Assembly: GCF_002243385.1 (NCBI RefSeq)
Contig: NZ_CP016199.1
Coordinates: 1,771,030-1,820,645 of the forward strand
From: Mogibacterium pumilum
GTDB taxonomy: Bacteria; Bacillota; Clostridia; Peptostreptococcales; Anaerovoracaceae
Length of the DNA stretch: 49,616 nucleotides
Reading direction: 5' to 3'
The notes beneath the pieces were generated by a model. The model made no database searches and had not been told where the DNA came from. It was given only the letters and a program-made list of their open reading frames with translations. Positions 35,985 to 45,850 of this stretch are shown here, in pieces. A program made the translations under genes and the position numbers. How positions within the stretch are numbered: position 1 is the stretch's first letter; every line of letters begins with the position of its first letter.

Positions 35985-36986
35985 TTACTTATCGTACTTT
36001 CTATTTAGATGTATCTCATATAGCTTGTATATAGCTCCGTAGATTACTCCTGCAACTGGCCATATAATCCATGTCTTGTTCCAATAACCTAGTAAAAACC
36101 CCGGTATCAGATATATGATTGTTACAGTAATCCAGTAAAGACCAGCAATTGGCTCCATCTTCTGCTCAACACGCTTGTGCTCCGGAGTGTAATCTCCTTC
36201 TTGAAAAAGCTTGCTATAACCTCCACTTATTATTCCCACTTTAACAAACATATATACAGCAACTGCAACCATTATCAGCATAATCGGTGCCGATACTTTC
36301 GCTAGACCAAAAGTGTATTTATCCCCATTATCAAAGAGGATACCTGGCAGTGTGCCGACGATACAAAGGAACACTCCTCCTGCTATTCGCTGTCCCATAA
36401 CCTGCTTAAACGGTTCATATTTGCGCTTCACTGCCGCCTCAACACCGTATCCTAGCTTTATCTGTTCTTTTGATAGATATTCATATTTAGATATGGCAAA
36501 ACCCGATATCACGCATAAAGCAACCCCTATTCCAACCATTAGGAACAACATAGTAATTGATAGTCTCTCAAGTATATCACCATCATTTGCCCTTCCAACC
36601 GCTTCAGCGAGCAGATTAGCTACTGGAGATAGAATAAATAGTGCCACAGCACAAGCTATCTTGGTCGCATGCTTTTCTGTAGCATCCATATACTCATTTA
36701 CTTCTTCGAGCGATACAATCTTAATCGAACTGTCATTATCCACTCCTATATCTGCAGTGCTAACGACTTTTGTGCTTTCTGGCAATTCCATCTCATCTTT
36801 AAGTAGATAGTCTACCGAAACCTCGAAAACTTCGCTCAGCTTGATTATCTTCTGTATATCTGGCATCGCTGCTGCCGACTCCCATTTCGATACAGACTGT
36901 CTCGATACACCAATTAAATCTGCCAGTTCCTCCTGGCTCCAACCATACTGTTTGCGTAGGCTCATTATCTTCTCTGCAATTATCAT
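35985..36986 (-). CDS. XRE-family regulator with C-terminal membrane domain
   Basis: 333 residues: HTH at 6-62 (MSLRKQYGWSQEELADLIGVSRQSVSKWESAAAMPD), a linker to about 105, then about six hydrophobic segments. This architecture is a membrane-tethered transcription factor whose sensory part may lie in the membrane. AAGGGTATT before ATG. The dyad at 36996-37023, immediately upstream, suggests autoregulation. Confidence 0.85.
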   Translation of the reverse strand: MIIAEKIMSLRKQYGWSQEELADLIGVSRQSVSKWESAAAMPDIQKIIKLSEVFEVSVDYLLKDEMELPESTKVVSTADIGVDNDSSIKIVSLEEVNEYMDATEKHATKIACAVALFILSPVANLLAEAVGRANDGDILERLSITMLFLMVGIGVALCVISGFAISKYEYLSKEQIKLGYGVEAAVKRKYEPFKQVMGQRIAGGVFLCIVGTLPGILFDNGDKYTFGLAKVSAPIMLIMVAVAVYMFVKVGIISGGYSKLFQEGDYTPEHKRVEQKMEPIAGLYWITVTIIYLIPGFLLGYWNKTWIIWPVAGVIYGAIYKLYEIHLNRKYDK

Positions 36987-36995
36987 AATACCCTT

Positions 36996-37023
36996 GTATG
37001 ATTAATTAGAAGCTAAATCATAC
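36996..37023. promoter_or_regulatory. Candidate operator of XRE regulator
   Basis: Perfect 8-bp arms GTATGATT/AATCATAC with a 12-nt spacer, 10 nt before the regulator's start codon and overlapping its leader. Confidence 0.5.
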
Positions 37024-37154
37024 TCTCCTTTCCAATTTTACTGTTTGTGTCATAATACATTCAGATACTGTGGACTTTTTATTTTACCCTGTAGCCTTGA
37101 CTACTTAATAGGAGTGTATTGCCATCTCATTGCTGGTCTCCTATTGCGTATTGC

Positions 37155-37186
37155 GCTTCATATTATATAGTTGATATGAAGCTTTT
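37155..37186 (+). repeat. Hairpin, terminator-like
   Basis: Stem GCTTCATAT/ATATGAAGC with a 10-nt loop, followed by TTTT. No plus-strand gene precedes it, so its role is unclear. Confidence 0.4.
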
Positions 37187-37406
37187 AAATTTCCAAATCC
37201 ATTAGAACTTCTTTTGAATTTCTTTCTCGTTTTTAATTTTCGCTTTATAGAGCAGCTGCATTCTATGATTTTATTTTATGGTAGCGACACCCCTTTCACC
37301 ACCAACTAGACTTGGAAATTTGTCAACTCACGGTTGCAATCAGTAGTTGCACTTATGTATTATACAATAAAAATGCGTATTTTGAGAGATTTGGTTGTTA
37401 CGACAA

Positions 37407-37434
37407 AGACTCCCGCCCTTGCGGACGAGAGTCT
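37407..37434 (-). terminator. Probable terminator of AGCS symporter gene
   Basis: Hairpin with AGACTC/GAGTCT outer arms and a CCGC/GCGG inner pairing, 32 nt past the symporter stop; the minus-strand T tract is weak (TTTGTCGT). Confidence 0.55.
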
Positions 37435-37466
37435 CAATCGTGATGTTTATTTAAAGTAAATAAATT

Positions 37467-38864
37467 CTATTTTTCGGACTTTTCTTTATCGAAATAATCC
37501 TTTGTTAGTCTGATAACTGTACTTGATAGCAATAGAACAGCAATCAAGTTAGGTATTACCATGAGTCCGTTAAATGTATCTGCGATGCTCCAAATGATTC
37601 CAAGATCCACGGTAGCTCCTAGAATAGCCACAAACGAATACACGATGATGAACGGTTTTATCGCAACCTTACCGAATAGGAATTCGATACATCTTGAGCC
37701 GTATAGCCCCCAGCCTAGGATAGTCGAGAAGGCGAAGCAGCAAAGTGCCACAGCCAGCATTACCGAAACCCAGCTTCCAAAGGTAGATGTGAAACCCGAG
37801 ATTGTGAGTTCTGCACCTGCAGTCTCGCCGAATTTAATCTTAACACCACTACAGAGGATTACGAGAGCTGTAATCGTGCAGATTACAATCGTATCTGCGA
37901 AAACTTCGAAAATTCCCCATAGCCCCTGTTGAACCGGGTGACTTACGTCAGCTGATGAGTGGGCAATTGAACCAGTACCTAGACCTGCTTCGTTAGAGAA
38001 GATACCTCTCGATACACCCCTTCTCATAGCGATGAACATCGAACCTACAACACCGCCTGTTATAGCTCTTGGTGCAAATGCACCTTCAAAGATGTCTCTG
38101 AATACTCCAGGAACATTCTTGTAGTTCAAGATAACTACGAGAAGTCCAAAGATTATGTAGTATAGAGCCATGAACGGAACCAGCTTTTCCGTTACGCTTC
38201 CAATACGTTTAATCCCTCCGATAAGGATTACTAGCACGAGTAACGTAATCACTATTCCGATACCGAGATTTACACCCGATGGCAGACCATTTTTGAATAC
38301 GCCTGTAGATACGAGAGCCGAATCGATAGCCGTAGTAATAGTATTTACCTGCGTAGCATTTCCTGTACCGAATACAGTGAGTATTCCGAATATAGAATAC
38401 ACTGCTGCGAGCCAGCCCCATTTTTTGCTAAGACCATTTTTGATATAGTACATAGGACCGCCTACCCAGTCTCCGTGGTCGTTTCGTTCTCTGAAGTGTA
38501 CCGCTAGTGTAACCTCAGCAAACTTCGTACACATACCGAGTAACGCAGAAACCCACATCCAGAACACAGCTCCAGGTCCACCTAAAGCGATAGCACCGGC
38601 GACACCCGCGATATTTCCGGTTCCAACGGTTCCCGCAAGCGCGGTACATACAGATTGGAACGAAGTAAGCGCTCCGTCTCCCGCTTCCTTTTTATCAAAC
38701 ATCGCACCGAAGGTGTGCTTCAGTGTATATCCGAATTTTCTAAACTGAAGAAAGCGCGAGTTAAGTGTCAGCCAAATTCCGACTCCCATAATGCAAATCA
38801 TCGAAGGTACACCCCATATGAAAGCATTTAGCCTGTCGTTATAAAAAACAATCATTTTAAGCAT
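37467..38864 (-). CDS. Sodium:alanine (AGCS family) symporter
   Basis: 465 residues, about 11 TM segments. ALAGTVGTGNIAGVAGAIALGGPGAVFWMW and SNEAGLGTGSIAH are family signatures; the first holds the Na+/substrate site. Imports alanine or glycine with Na+. AAGGAGTCATAT precedes ATG 38864. Monocistronic with promoter at 38902-38930. Confidence 0.93.
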   Translation of the reverse strand: MLKMIVFYNDRLNAFIWGVPSMICIMGVGIWLTLNSRFLQFRKFGYTLKHTFGAMFDKKEAGDGALTSFQSVCTALAGTVGTGNIAGVAGAIALGGPGAVFWMWVSALLGMCTKFAEVTLAVHFRERNDHGDWVGGPMYYIKNGLSKKWGWLAAVYSIFGILTVFGTGNATQVNTITTAIDSALVSTGVFKNGLPSGVNLGIGIVITLLVLVILIGGIKRIGSVTEKLVPFMALYYIIFGLLVVILNYKNVPGVFRDIFEGAFAPRAITGGVVGSMFIAMRRGVSRGIFSNEAGLGTGSIAHSSADVSHPVQQGLWGIFEVFADTIVICTITALVILCSGVKIKFGETAGAELTISGFTSTFGSWVSVMLAVALCCFAFSTILGWGLYGSRCIEFLFGKVAIKPFIIVYSFVAILGATVDLGIIWSIADTFNGLMVIPNLIAVLLLSSTVIRLTKDYFDKEKSEK

Positions 38865-39168
38865 ATATGACTCCTTGTAATAATGTGAAATCCATGTTTT
38901 AATTCTAAAATATTATTGGCGTTCCTGCAATACTATTTAGTAAAGTTAATAAATTATTTTTTGTTTTGTTGTGAAATTGAACAATTTAATGGACTGTATC
39001 AGTATTTTTTATTAATATTTATCTCTATGATAACTTTTATAGATTAAATTTTGGTTACCTTCTACTATGTATTAGATTAACAATTCGCTAGTTTATTCGA
39101 TTTTTGCACATTATAAATTTTCATATAGGAATAATTGTAATATTGATTTTATTTACACCTTAAACTCA
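38865..39168. other. A+T-rich intergenic region
   Basis: Divergent spacer between the symporter and the SPFH gene. Beyond the two promoters listed separately, nothing else was seen. Confidence 0.5.
38902..38930 (-). promoter_or_regulatory. Promoter of AGCS symporter gene
   Basis: Minus strand: TTGCAG (38925-38930), 17 nt, TAGAAT (38902-38907), 37 nt before the start codon. Confidence 0.6.
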
Positions 39169-39197
39169 TTGACTTTTACATATATGGCTCCTATTAT
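39169..39197 (+). promoter_or_regulatory. Promoter of SPFH gene
   Basis: TTGACT (39169-39174), 17 nt, TATTAT (39192-39197), 47 nt before ATG 39245. Confidence 0.7.
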
Positions 39198-39244
39198 GAG
39201 AATAGCAAGTGAAACCAGTTATATTTCTGGTAAGGAGGTTAATT

Positions 39245-40282
39245 ATGTTTTATACAATTCCTTTATTACTAATATTCCTAATATTGCTGTTCTCCTGTAT
39301 TAAGATCGTCCCACAGGAGCATGCATATGTAATCGAAAGACTCGGAAAGTATCTCTGCACATGGCACGCAGGACTTCACTTCAAAGTTCCAATTATAGAT
39401 AATGTAATCAACAGAATCTCACTTAAGGAGCAAGTTCTTGACTTCCCTCCTCAGCCAGTAATCACTAAAGATAACGTATCTGTACGTGTAGACTCAGTTG
39501 TATTTGCAAAAGTATTTGACCCTAAACTATACACATACGGTGTAGAAAACCCAATCGCCGGTCTCCAGAACCTATCTGCAACTTCGCTCAGAAGTATCAT
39601 AGGGGGAATGGAACTTGATACTACACTGTCCTCTAGAGAGCAAATCAATGAGGATATGGAGGTAATTCTTGATAAGGCAACAGATGCTTGGGGATTAAAG
39701 GTTAATCGCGTAGAGCTCAAGAATATCATTCCACCAGAAGAAATCGAAGAAGTAATGACCAAGCAGATGAGAGCGGAGCGTGAGAGACGTCAGACTGTAC
39801 TCGAGGCACAGGCTCACAAGGAATCTGTAGTATCTCGTGCAGAGGGAGATAAGGAAGCTAAAGTTCTCGCTGCAGAAGCTGAAAAGGAAGCTCGAATCGC
39901 TCTAGCTGTCGGTGAGGCTGAATCTATCAGGCTCGTATACGAAGCTCAGGCACAAGGTCTTGAAAAGCTTAAGGAAGCTAACATCAACGAAGGAGTTCTC
40001 AAGCTGAAGGGACTAGAAGCTCTAAGAGATATCGCAGATGGCCGCGCAACTAAGATATTTATGCCTACAGATTTGGCGAGCATCGTATCGAATCTTGGCG
40101 TTGCTTCTGAAGCGTTAGGAATTGGCGACTATACCGAGATTGATAAGTTACCTGTTCCGGACAAAGGAAGCTACAATGACAGCTGCTTGAAGGATACATC
40201 TTCTAAAGTAACAAAAGAAGTTGCCGGAACTAACGCAAGCATCGAGATTGACCTAGAGAATAGAAGAGAAGACATAATCTAA
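39245..40282 (+). CDS. SPFH/Band 7 (stomatin-like, QmcA-type) protein
   Basis: 345 residues from ATG 39245 (AAGGAGGTTAATT before it). N-terminal TM (about 1-20), SPFH domain (KIVPQEHAYVIERLGKYL through VELKNIIPP), then a long Ala/Glu-rich coiled coil with MTKQMRAERERRQTVLEAQAHKES, and a hydrophilic tail. Paraslipin-type proteins oligomerise into membrane microdomains and often associate with proteases. No NfeD partner gene lies next to it, which is the usual companion. Confidence 0.9.
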   Translation: MFYTIPLLLIFLILLFSCIKIVPQEHAYVIERLGKYLCTWHAGLHFKVPIIDNVINRISLKEQVLDFPPQPVITKDNVSVRVDSVVFAKVFDPKLYTYGVENPIAGLQNLSATSLRSIIGGMELDTTLSSREQINEDMEVILDKATDAWGLKVNRVELKNIIPPEEIEEVMTKQMRAERERRQTVLEAQAHKESVVSRAEGDKEAKVLAAEAEKEARIALAVGEAESIRLVYEAQAQGLEKLKEANINEGVLKLKGLEALRDIADGRATKIFMPTDLASIVSNLGVASEALGIGDYTEIDKLPVPDKGSYNDSCLKDTSSKVTKEVAGTNASIEIDLENRREDII

Positions 40283-40362
40283 TCAGGCAATCTATCTCGA
40301 CGCACCACATTGAGTTTAGACGATTATTGCTGGTGCGTAGCACTACTTAATAGACTGCTAAA

Positions 40363-40390
40363 GGACGGAGATTTCTCTCCGCCCTTTTTT
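40363..40390 (+). terminator. Intrinsic terminator of SPFH gene
   Basis: GGACGGAGA pairs with TCTCCGCCC (one mismatch), TTTC loop, then six T. An additional dyad ACGCACCA/TGGTGCGT (40300-40338) precedes it. Confidence 0.75.
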
Positions 40391-40411
40391 CTATTTCTTG
40401 TCCTATAGTCA

Positions 40412-43264
40412 CTATTTAAGCATCTTCCGTAGATACTGTCCCGTAAATGACTTCTCACACTTAGCAACCTCTTCAGGTGTTCCTGTAGCCACAATGGTTC
40501 CACCGCCGCTGCCACCCTCTGGTCCCAGGTCGATAATATGATCGGCACACTTGATTACATCAAGGTTGTGCTCGATTACAACCACTGTGTTACCCTCATC
40601 AGCAAGTCGACTTAGCACATACATGAGCTTCTCGACATCTGCAAAATGAAGTCCTGTTGTCGGCTCATCTAATATGTATAGAGTCTTGCCGGTGCTCTTC
40701 TTGGATAACTCTGTCGCGAGCTTGATTCTCTGTGCCTCACCACCAGATAACTGTGTAGAAGGCTGTCCGAGTTTAATGTATCCGAGGCCTACATCATCTA
40801 GCGTGCGTAAATATTTCTCTATAGCCTTGTGATTCTCAAAGAAAGGTAGTGCCTCAGTAACGCTCATCTCGAGAACTTCCGAAATATTCTTGCCCTTGTA
40901 TTTAACCTCTAGAGTTTCGTGATTATATCTCGCACCACCGCACACTTCACACGGTACATACACATCTGGCAGGAAGTGCATTTCTACCTTGGTTATACCG
41001 TCTCCGCGACATGCCTCACATCTTCCGCCCTTTACATTGAAGCTGAAGCGTCCCTTCTGATATCCACGCATCTTCGCTTCAGGCATCTGTGCAAATAGAT
41101 CTCTAATCGGATCGAACATTCCCGTATATGTTGCAGGGTTAGATCTAGGAGTACGTCCGATTGGCGACTGGTCGATATCGATAACCTTGTCGAAGTTTTC
41201 TATACCGCGAATCTCCTTGTGTTCGCCAGGTTTTTCTTGCACTTTGTTCGTGATGCTTGCAACGCCCTTGTAAAGGATTTCATTTATAAGCGATGACTTT
41301 CCTGATCCCGACACACCGGTTACACAGACGAGCTTTCCGACTGGAATCTTGACATTTATATCTCGGAGGTTATTCTGCTTAGCGCCGATAATCTCAAGAT
41401 AAGCGCCAGTTCCAGCTCTTCTGGTCTTAGGAACTTCAATCTTGCGTTCACCGGACAGGAACTGTCCAGTTATAGAATCCTTGCAGGCCTTGATATCGTC
41501 GATAGTTCCCTGAGCCACCAGCTCGCCACCGTAAATTCCGGCTCCAGGCCCGATATCCACGATATGGTCAGCAGCATTCATAGTGTCCTCATCGTGCTCA
41601 ACGATAACGAGCGTGTTGCCCATATCAGTCAGGTTCCTGAGTGCACCAAGCAGCTTGTCGTTGTCTCGCTGGTGGAGCCCAATGGAAGGCTCGTCCAGGA
41701 TGTATAGCACACCGACGAGCCCCGATCCTATCTGCGTAGCCAACCTGATACGCTGTGATTCTCCACCTGAGAGCGTACCTGCGGCACGCGACAGAGTCAG
41801 ATATCCGAGGCCAACCTGCTTGAGAAATCTGAGTCTATCCTTGATTTCCTTAGTGATAAGCCTCGATATCTGCTGCTCCCTCGGAGTCAGCTCCAGTTTC
41901 TCAAAGAATAGAATCGCCTGTTCAACCGAAATATCAGTAAGCTCGATGATATTCTTGTCACCAACTGTAACAGCCAGCACGGTGTCTTTCAGCTTTTTGC
42001 CATGGCAATTCGGGCATAGTGCCTTCGTCATCATACCAGCGATTTTTTCTTTTATATAGTCTGAATTAGTCTCTCCGTATCTGCGCTCGAGACTAGGAAT
42101 TACACCCTCGAAAGTATGATTCATATGGGATATACGTCCAGACTTGCTGGTATATGTGTACTTGAGCTTGCGATTACCAGTTCCATGCAGCAGTTCATTT
42201 CTAAAGTCTATCGGCAGCTCCTTGTATGGGACACTGAGGTCAGTCTTATGGTCTACTGCTAGCTGGTTCAGCATCTGTCTGTAGAATCCCATCGCATCCA
42301 TCGTCGAGAACACCTGACCCATCGCACCATCGAGGATGCTCTTATCCGGCTCAGTCACGACGTTTTCATCTTCAATCTTTAGGGTAAAGCCAAGTCCAGT
42401 GCAAGTTTCGCAAGAGCCGTATGGAGCATTGAATGAAAACATTCTCGGCTCCATCTCATCGATTCCCACGCCGTGCTCTGGGCAGGCAAGCTGGGTGCTG
42501 AAAGTCTCCTCCACGTCCTTCGTAGTTCCATCTTCACTCTTGTACTGAAACAGCACATTGGTTGCGCCTTCACCTTCTCTAACAGCGAGCTCTATCGCCT
42601 CAGCGATACGGCTTCTATTTTCAGGTCTTAATACAATTCTATCGATAACTATATCGATGGTGTGTTTAACATTCTTATTGAGATCAAATTCCTCCTGCTC
42701 ATCCACCCTAACCATCTCGCCATCGAGTCTGATTCTGATAAATCCGTCGCGTTTGATACGAGAAATTACGTTTTTGTGCTCTCCCTTACGTCCCTTGATA
42801 ATCGGTGCCATGATGGTTAATCGCGTGCCTTCATCGTTAGCCATGATATGATCAACAATAGTGTCTACAGACTGGCTGGAAATCTCCCTGCCGCAAACAG
42901 GACAGTGCGGGATACCGACTCTTGCATACAAGAGTCTCAGGTAGTCATATATCTCTGTAACAGTTCCGACAGTCGACCTCGGGTTCTTGTTAGTGGTCTT
43001 CTGGTCTATCGAGATCGCCGGCGAAAGTCCCTCTATGAGCTGTACATCAGGTTTTTTCATAAGACCCAGGAACTGTCTCGCATACGAAGAAAGCGACTCA
43101 ACGTACTTCTTCTGTCCCTCCGCATATATCGTGTCGAATGCAAGCGAAGATTTGCCAGAGCCCGAAAGCCCGGTAAAAACAATCATCTTGTCACGAGGAA
43201 TCGTAAGATCCACGCTCTTAAGATTATTCTCCTTTGCACCTTTAATTACTATGTTCTTCTCCAT
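40412..43264 (-). CDS. uvrA: Excinuclease ABC subunit UvrA
   Basis: 950 residues, full length. Two ABC ATPase modules: Walker [10 protein letters not shown] (about 33) and GVSGSGKSS (about 645), signatures [12 protein letters not shown] and [12 protein letters not shown]. Zinc modules are CPVCGREI.. and CEACRGDG...CEVCGG. As a dimer it finds bulky DNA lesions and loads UvrB in nucleotide excision repair. GAAAGGGTATTTCT before ATG; 21 nt after uvrB, so one operon. Confidence 0.98.
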   Translation of the reverse strand: MEKNIVIKGAKENNLKSVDLTIPRDKMIVFTGLSGSGKSSLAFDTIYAEGQKKYVESLSSYARQFLGLMKKPDVQLIEGLSPAISIDQKTTNKNPRSTVGTVTEIYDYLRLLYARVGIPHCPVCGREISSQSVDTIVDHIMANDEGTRLTIMAPIIKGRKGEHKNVISRIKRDGFIRIRLDGEMVRVDEQEEFDLNKNVKHTIDIVIDRIVLRPENRSRIAEAIELAVREGEGATNVLFQYKSEDGTTKDVEETFSTQLACPEHGVGIDEMEPRMFSFNAPYGSCETCTGLGFTLKIEDENVVTEPDKSILDGAMGQVFSTMDAMGFYRQMLNQLAVDHKTDLSVPYKELPIDFRNELLHGTGNRKLKYTYTSKSGRISHMNHTFEGVIPSLERRYGETNSDYIKEKIAGMMTKALCPNCHGKKLKDTVLAVTVGDKNIIELTDISVEQAILFFEKLELTPREQQISRLITKEIKDRLRFLKQVGLGYLTLSRAAGTLSGGESQRIRLATQIGSGLVGVLYILDEPSIGLHQRDNDKLLGALRNLTDMGNTLVIVEHDEDTMNAADHIVDIGPGAGIYGGELVAQGTIDDIKACKDSITGQFLSGERKIEVPKTRRAGTGAYLEIIGAKQNNLRDINVKIPVGKLVCVTGVSGSGKSSLINEILYKGVASITNKVQEKPGEHKEIRGIENFDKVIDIDQSPIGRTPRSNPATYTGMFDPIRDLFAQMPEAKMRGYQKGRFSFNVKGGRCEACRGDGITKVEMHFLPDVYVPCEVCGGARYNHETLEVKYKGKNISEVLEMSVTEALPFFENHKAIEKYLRTLDDVGLGYIKLGQPSTQLSGGEAQRIKLATELSKKSTGKTLYILDEPTTGLHFADVEKLMYVLSRLADEGNTVVVIEHNLDVIKCADHIIDLGPEGGSGGGTIVATGTPEEVAKCEKSFTGQYLRKMLK

Positions 43265-43285
43265 AGAAATACCCTTTCAAATTAT

Positions 43286-45259
43286 TTATGCTCTCTTGCT
43301 GCTCCTTAGGTCAAATAGCAGGTCTCTGAGCTCTGCTGCTCGCTCGAACTGAAGATCCTTGGCTGCCTGTTTCATCTCCTTCTCGAGATTTTTGATCGTA
43401 CGCTGCAGCTCCTTCGTAGTCATCTCCTTAGGATTCTTGAGCTCAGTATCTCCAGTATATGCCTTCGTCGCCTCGATTACATCTCGTATAGGCTTGATAA
43501 TAGTCTTAGGTGTGATTCCATGCTCCTTGTTGTATGCTTCCTGAAGCTCTCGTCTTCTGGCCGTCTCATCGATGGTATATCTCATCGCCTTGCTGATGCG
43601 GTCGGCATACATGATAACCCTGCCGTTCTGGTTACGCGCAGCTCTGCCGACAGTCTGAACAAGTGAGGTCTCTGTACGAAGAAAGCCCTCTTTGTCAGCA
43701 TCCAGGATCGCAACGAGCGATACTTCTGGTAGGTCGAGACCCTCACGAAGCAGGTTGATACCGACTAAAACGTCGAATTTACCCAGGCGGAGGTTTCTAA
43801 TTATCTCTAATCTCTCGAAATTATCTATTTCTGAATGCAGATATCTGACCTTGATTCCTTCATTTCTGAGGAATCCTGTGAGGTCTTCTGCCATTCTCTT
43901 GGTGAGCGTCGTGATAAGAACTCGTTCGCCTTTATCTACAGTCTTATATATCTCTCCGATTATATCGTCAATCTGACCCTCAATCGGTCTGACCTCTATA
44001 ATCGGATCGAGTAGTCCTGTCGGTCTAATAACCTGCTCAGCGGTTATCCCATTTGAGTGTTCAAGCTCGTACTTGCCTGGCGTCGCACTTACAAATAGCA
44101 GGTCGTTCGTAACCTCATTGAATTCCTCAAACTTGAGCGGTCTGTTATCTAGTGCCGAAGGAAGTCTGAATCCAAAATCGACAAGCGAGCTCTTTCTGGC
44201 CCTATCTCCATTATACATAGCACGGAGCTGCGGCAGCATTACGTGAGACTCATCGATTATGGTCAGAAAATCATCTGGGAAATAATCGAGAAGAACGTAC
44301 GGTCTCTCCCCAGGCTTCAGGAAGTTCAGATGCCTCGAATAGTTCTCGACACCCTTGCAGGTTCCAATTTCCATCATCATCTCCATATCATAATTAGTGC
44401 GCTGCGTGATGCGCTCTGCTTCGAGGAGCTTACCATTCTCCTTAAACCACTTTACTCTTTCATCAAGTTCTTCCTTTATAGTGCCGACCGCCAGCTGCAT
44501 ATCTTCCTTGCTGGTTACGTAGTGAGATGCCGGAAATATTGAGATATGGTTGCGCACACCAGTAATTTCACCAGTTAGTGCGTTCATCTCCTTGATTTCC
44601 TCTATCTCATCACCAAACATTTCAACGCGGACCGCCTCTTCACCGCCAGCAGGATATATGTCGATGATGTCACCACGTACACGAAACGTACCGCGGTGAA
44701 AGTCGATGTCATTTCGCTCGTACTGCATATCGATGAGCTTGCGCATCATCATCGTCCTGTCCATCTCCATTCCAGGTCTCAGAGATAAGAGCTGATTTCT
44801 ATATGAATCAGGACTACCGAGACCGTAGATGCAGGAAACACTGGCAACGATGATAACGTCTCTACGCTCGAGTACTGCCGCCGTTGCGGAGTGTCTGAGC
44901 TTATCTATTTCGTCGTTTATATCGGCATCTTTTTCAATATACGTGTCAGTTGAAGCGACGTACGCCTCTGGCTGGTAGAAATCGTAGTAGGACACGAAGT
45001 ACTCTACTGCATTTTCAGGAAAAAACTCCTTCATCTCACCATGGAGCTGTGCCGCTAAAGTCTTGTTGTGCGAAATAATCAGTGTAGGCTTCTGCACCTT
45101 CTCTATGATTTTCGCCATCGTGTAAGTCTTACCGGATCCAGTAACGCCAAGCAGAGTCTGGAAACGATTTCCAGACTCTATGCTTTCAGCGATTTTCTTA
45201 ACAGCCTGGGGCTGATCACCCATCATCTCAAAATCAGAATGAACTTTGAATTCAGGCAT
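43286..45259 (-). CDS. uvrB: Excinuclease ABC subunit UvrB
   Basis: 657 residues from ATG 45259, chosen for CGAGGTTAAT and because [19 protein letters not shown] is the conserved N-terminus. Walker [11 protein letters not shown], beta-hairpin [21 protein letters not shown], helicase motifs ([27 protein letters not shown]) and the C-terminal UVR motif ([22 protein letters not shown]) that binds UvrC. No canonical Firmicute LexA box was seen in the 68-nt leader. Confidence 0.98.
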   Translation of the reverse strand: MPEFKVHSDFEMMGDQPQAVKKIAESIESGNRFQTLLGVTGSGKTYTMAKIIEKVQKPTLIISHNKTLAAQLHGEMKEFFPENAVEYFVSYYDFYQPEAYVASTDTYIEKDADINDEIDKLRHSATAAVLERRDVIIVASVSCIYGLGSPDSYRNQLLSLRPGMEMDRTMMMRKLIDMQYERNDIDFHRGTFRVRGDIIDIYPAGGEEAVRVEMFGDEIEEIKEMNALTGEITGVRNHISIFPASHYVTSKEDMQLAVGTIKEELDERVKWFKENGKLLEAERITQRTNYDMEMMMEIGTCKGVENYSRHLNFLKPGERPYVLLDYFPDDFLTIIDESHVMLPQLRAMYNGDRARKSSLVDFGFRLPSALDNRPLKFEEFNEVTNDLLFVSATPGKYELEHSNGITAEQVIRPTGLLDPIIEVRPIEGQIDDIIGEIYKTVDKGERVLITTLTKRMAEDLTGFLRNEGIKVRYLHSEIDNFERLEIIRNLRLGKFDVLVGINLLREGLDLPEVSLVAILDADKEGFLRTETSLVQTVGRAARNQNGRVIMYADRISKAMRYTIDETARRRELQEAYNKEHGITPKTIIKPIRDVIEATKAYTGDTELKNPKEMTTKELQRTIKNLEKEMKQAAKDLQFERAAELRDLLFDLRSSKRA

Positions 45260-45327
45260 ATTAACCTCGACTTTCTCGTCATGCAAGGAACTTTTTCCAC
45301 ACAATCAGCTAACTGTCACGTGTTCAA

Positions 45328-45831
45328 TTACTTGTTCTCTATATCTATTATTCTCTCATCCTCGTAGAGCATCGGGCATTCACGGGCAATCTGCTCGATT
45401 GTCTCTCTTACGCGCTCCATCTCTTCAGAGAACTCTTCAAATGCAGCTGTTGGAACTTTTCTATTTAGGAAAAGCTGTTCAATCTCCCTGTTGAATTGAG
45501 TGAGATTATCTGTGAGTTCGATAAACTGGTTGAACTTGTCCGTCTTACTAGCATTTTTAAACTTCGCTATGTCGCGTCTGATAAAATCCACAACGTCCGT
45601 CTCACCATAAAATTTTCCGAGAAGCATCGGATATGGATTTACCCTGCGCAGGTACATAGCATGGTCACGTCTGAGATCCAGCATATATTTGATAGTAAGC
45701 TCATCGCTGATCTCAAACTCATATATGTTGATATGTGCAGGCATAGTCTTAACGGTCGTCGCGCCGAGCTGCTTGACCATCATGTTGATCATATCACTTA
45801 TAACTCTGTCTGTGGTAAATGTATTTGCCAT
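45328..45831 (-). CDS. Conserved-looking protein of unknown function upstream of uvrB
   Basis: 167 residues, mixed alpha/beta, no signal peptide or TM. It opens MANTFTTDRVISDMINMMVKQLG; the middle has ISDELTIKYMLDLRRDHAMYLRRVNPYPML, and the C-terminal third is an acidic coiled coil (EEFSEEMERVRETIEQIARE). GGAGGCAACAT precedes ATG. Nineteen nt after the permease gene and 68 nt before uvrB, same strand. I do not recognise a family. Confidence 0.6.
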   Translation of the reverse strand: MANTFTTDRVISDMINMMVKQLGATTVKTMPAHINIYEFEISDELTIKYMLDLRRDHAMYLRRVNPYPMLLGKFYGETDVVDFIRRDIAKFKNASKTDKFNQFIELTDNLTQFNREIEQLFLNRKVPTAAFEEFSEEMERVRETIEQIARECPMLYEDERIIDIENK

Positions 45832-45850
45832 ATGTTGCCTCCATCCTCCG

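Larger units (their letters stand above)
36987..37466. other. 480-nt gap with hairpins, no gene seen
   Basis: Holds the XRE operator dyad, two inverted repeats (AATAGGAG/CTCCTATT at 37107-37145 and GCTTCATAT/ATATGAAGC at 37155-37182, the latter followed by TTTT on the plus strand), and the symporter terminator. No ORF with a credible ribosome site was seen. Confidence 0.5.

Noticed and set aside
45260-45327. LexA/SOS box before uvrB
   Set aside because: No GAAC-N4-GTTC-type site is present in the leader.
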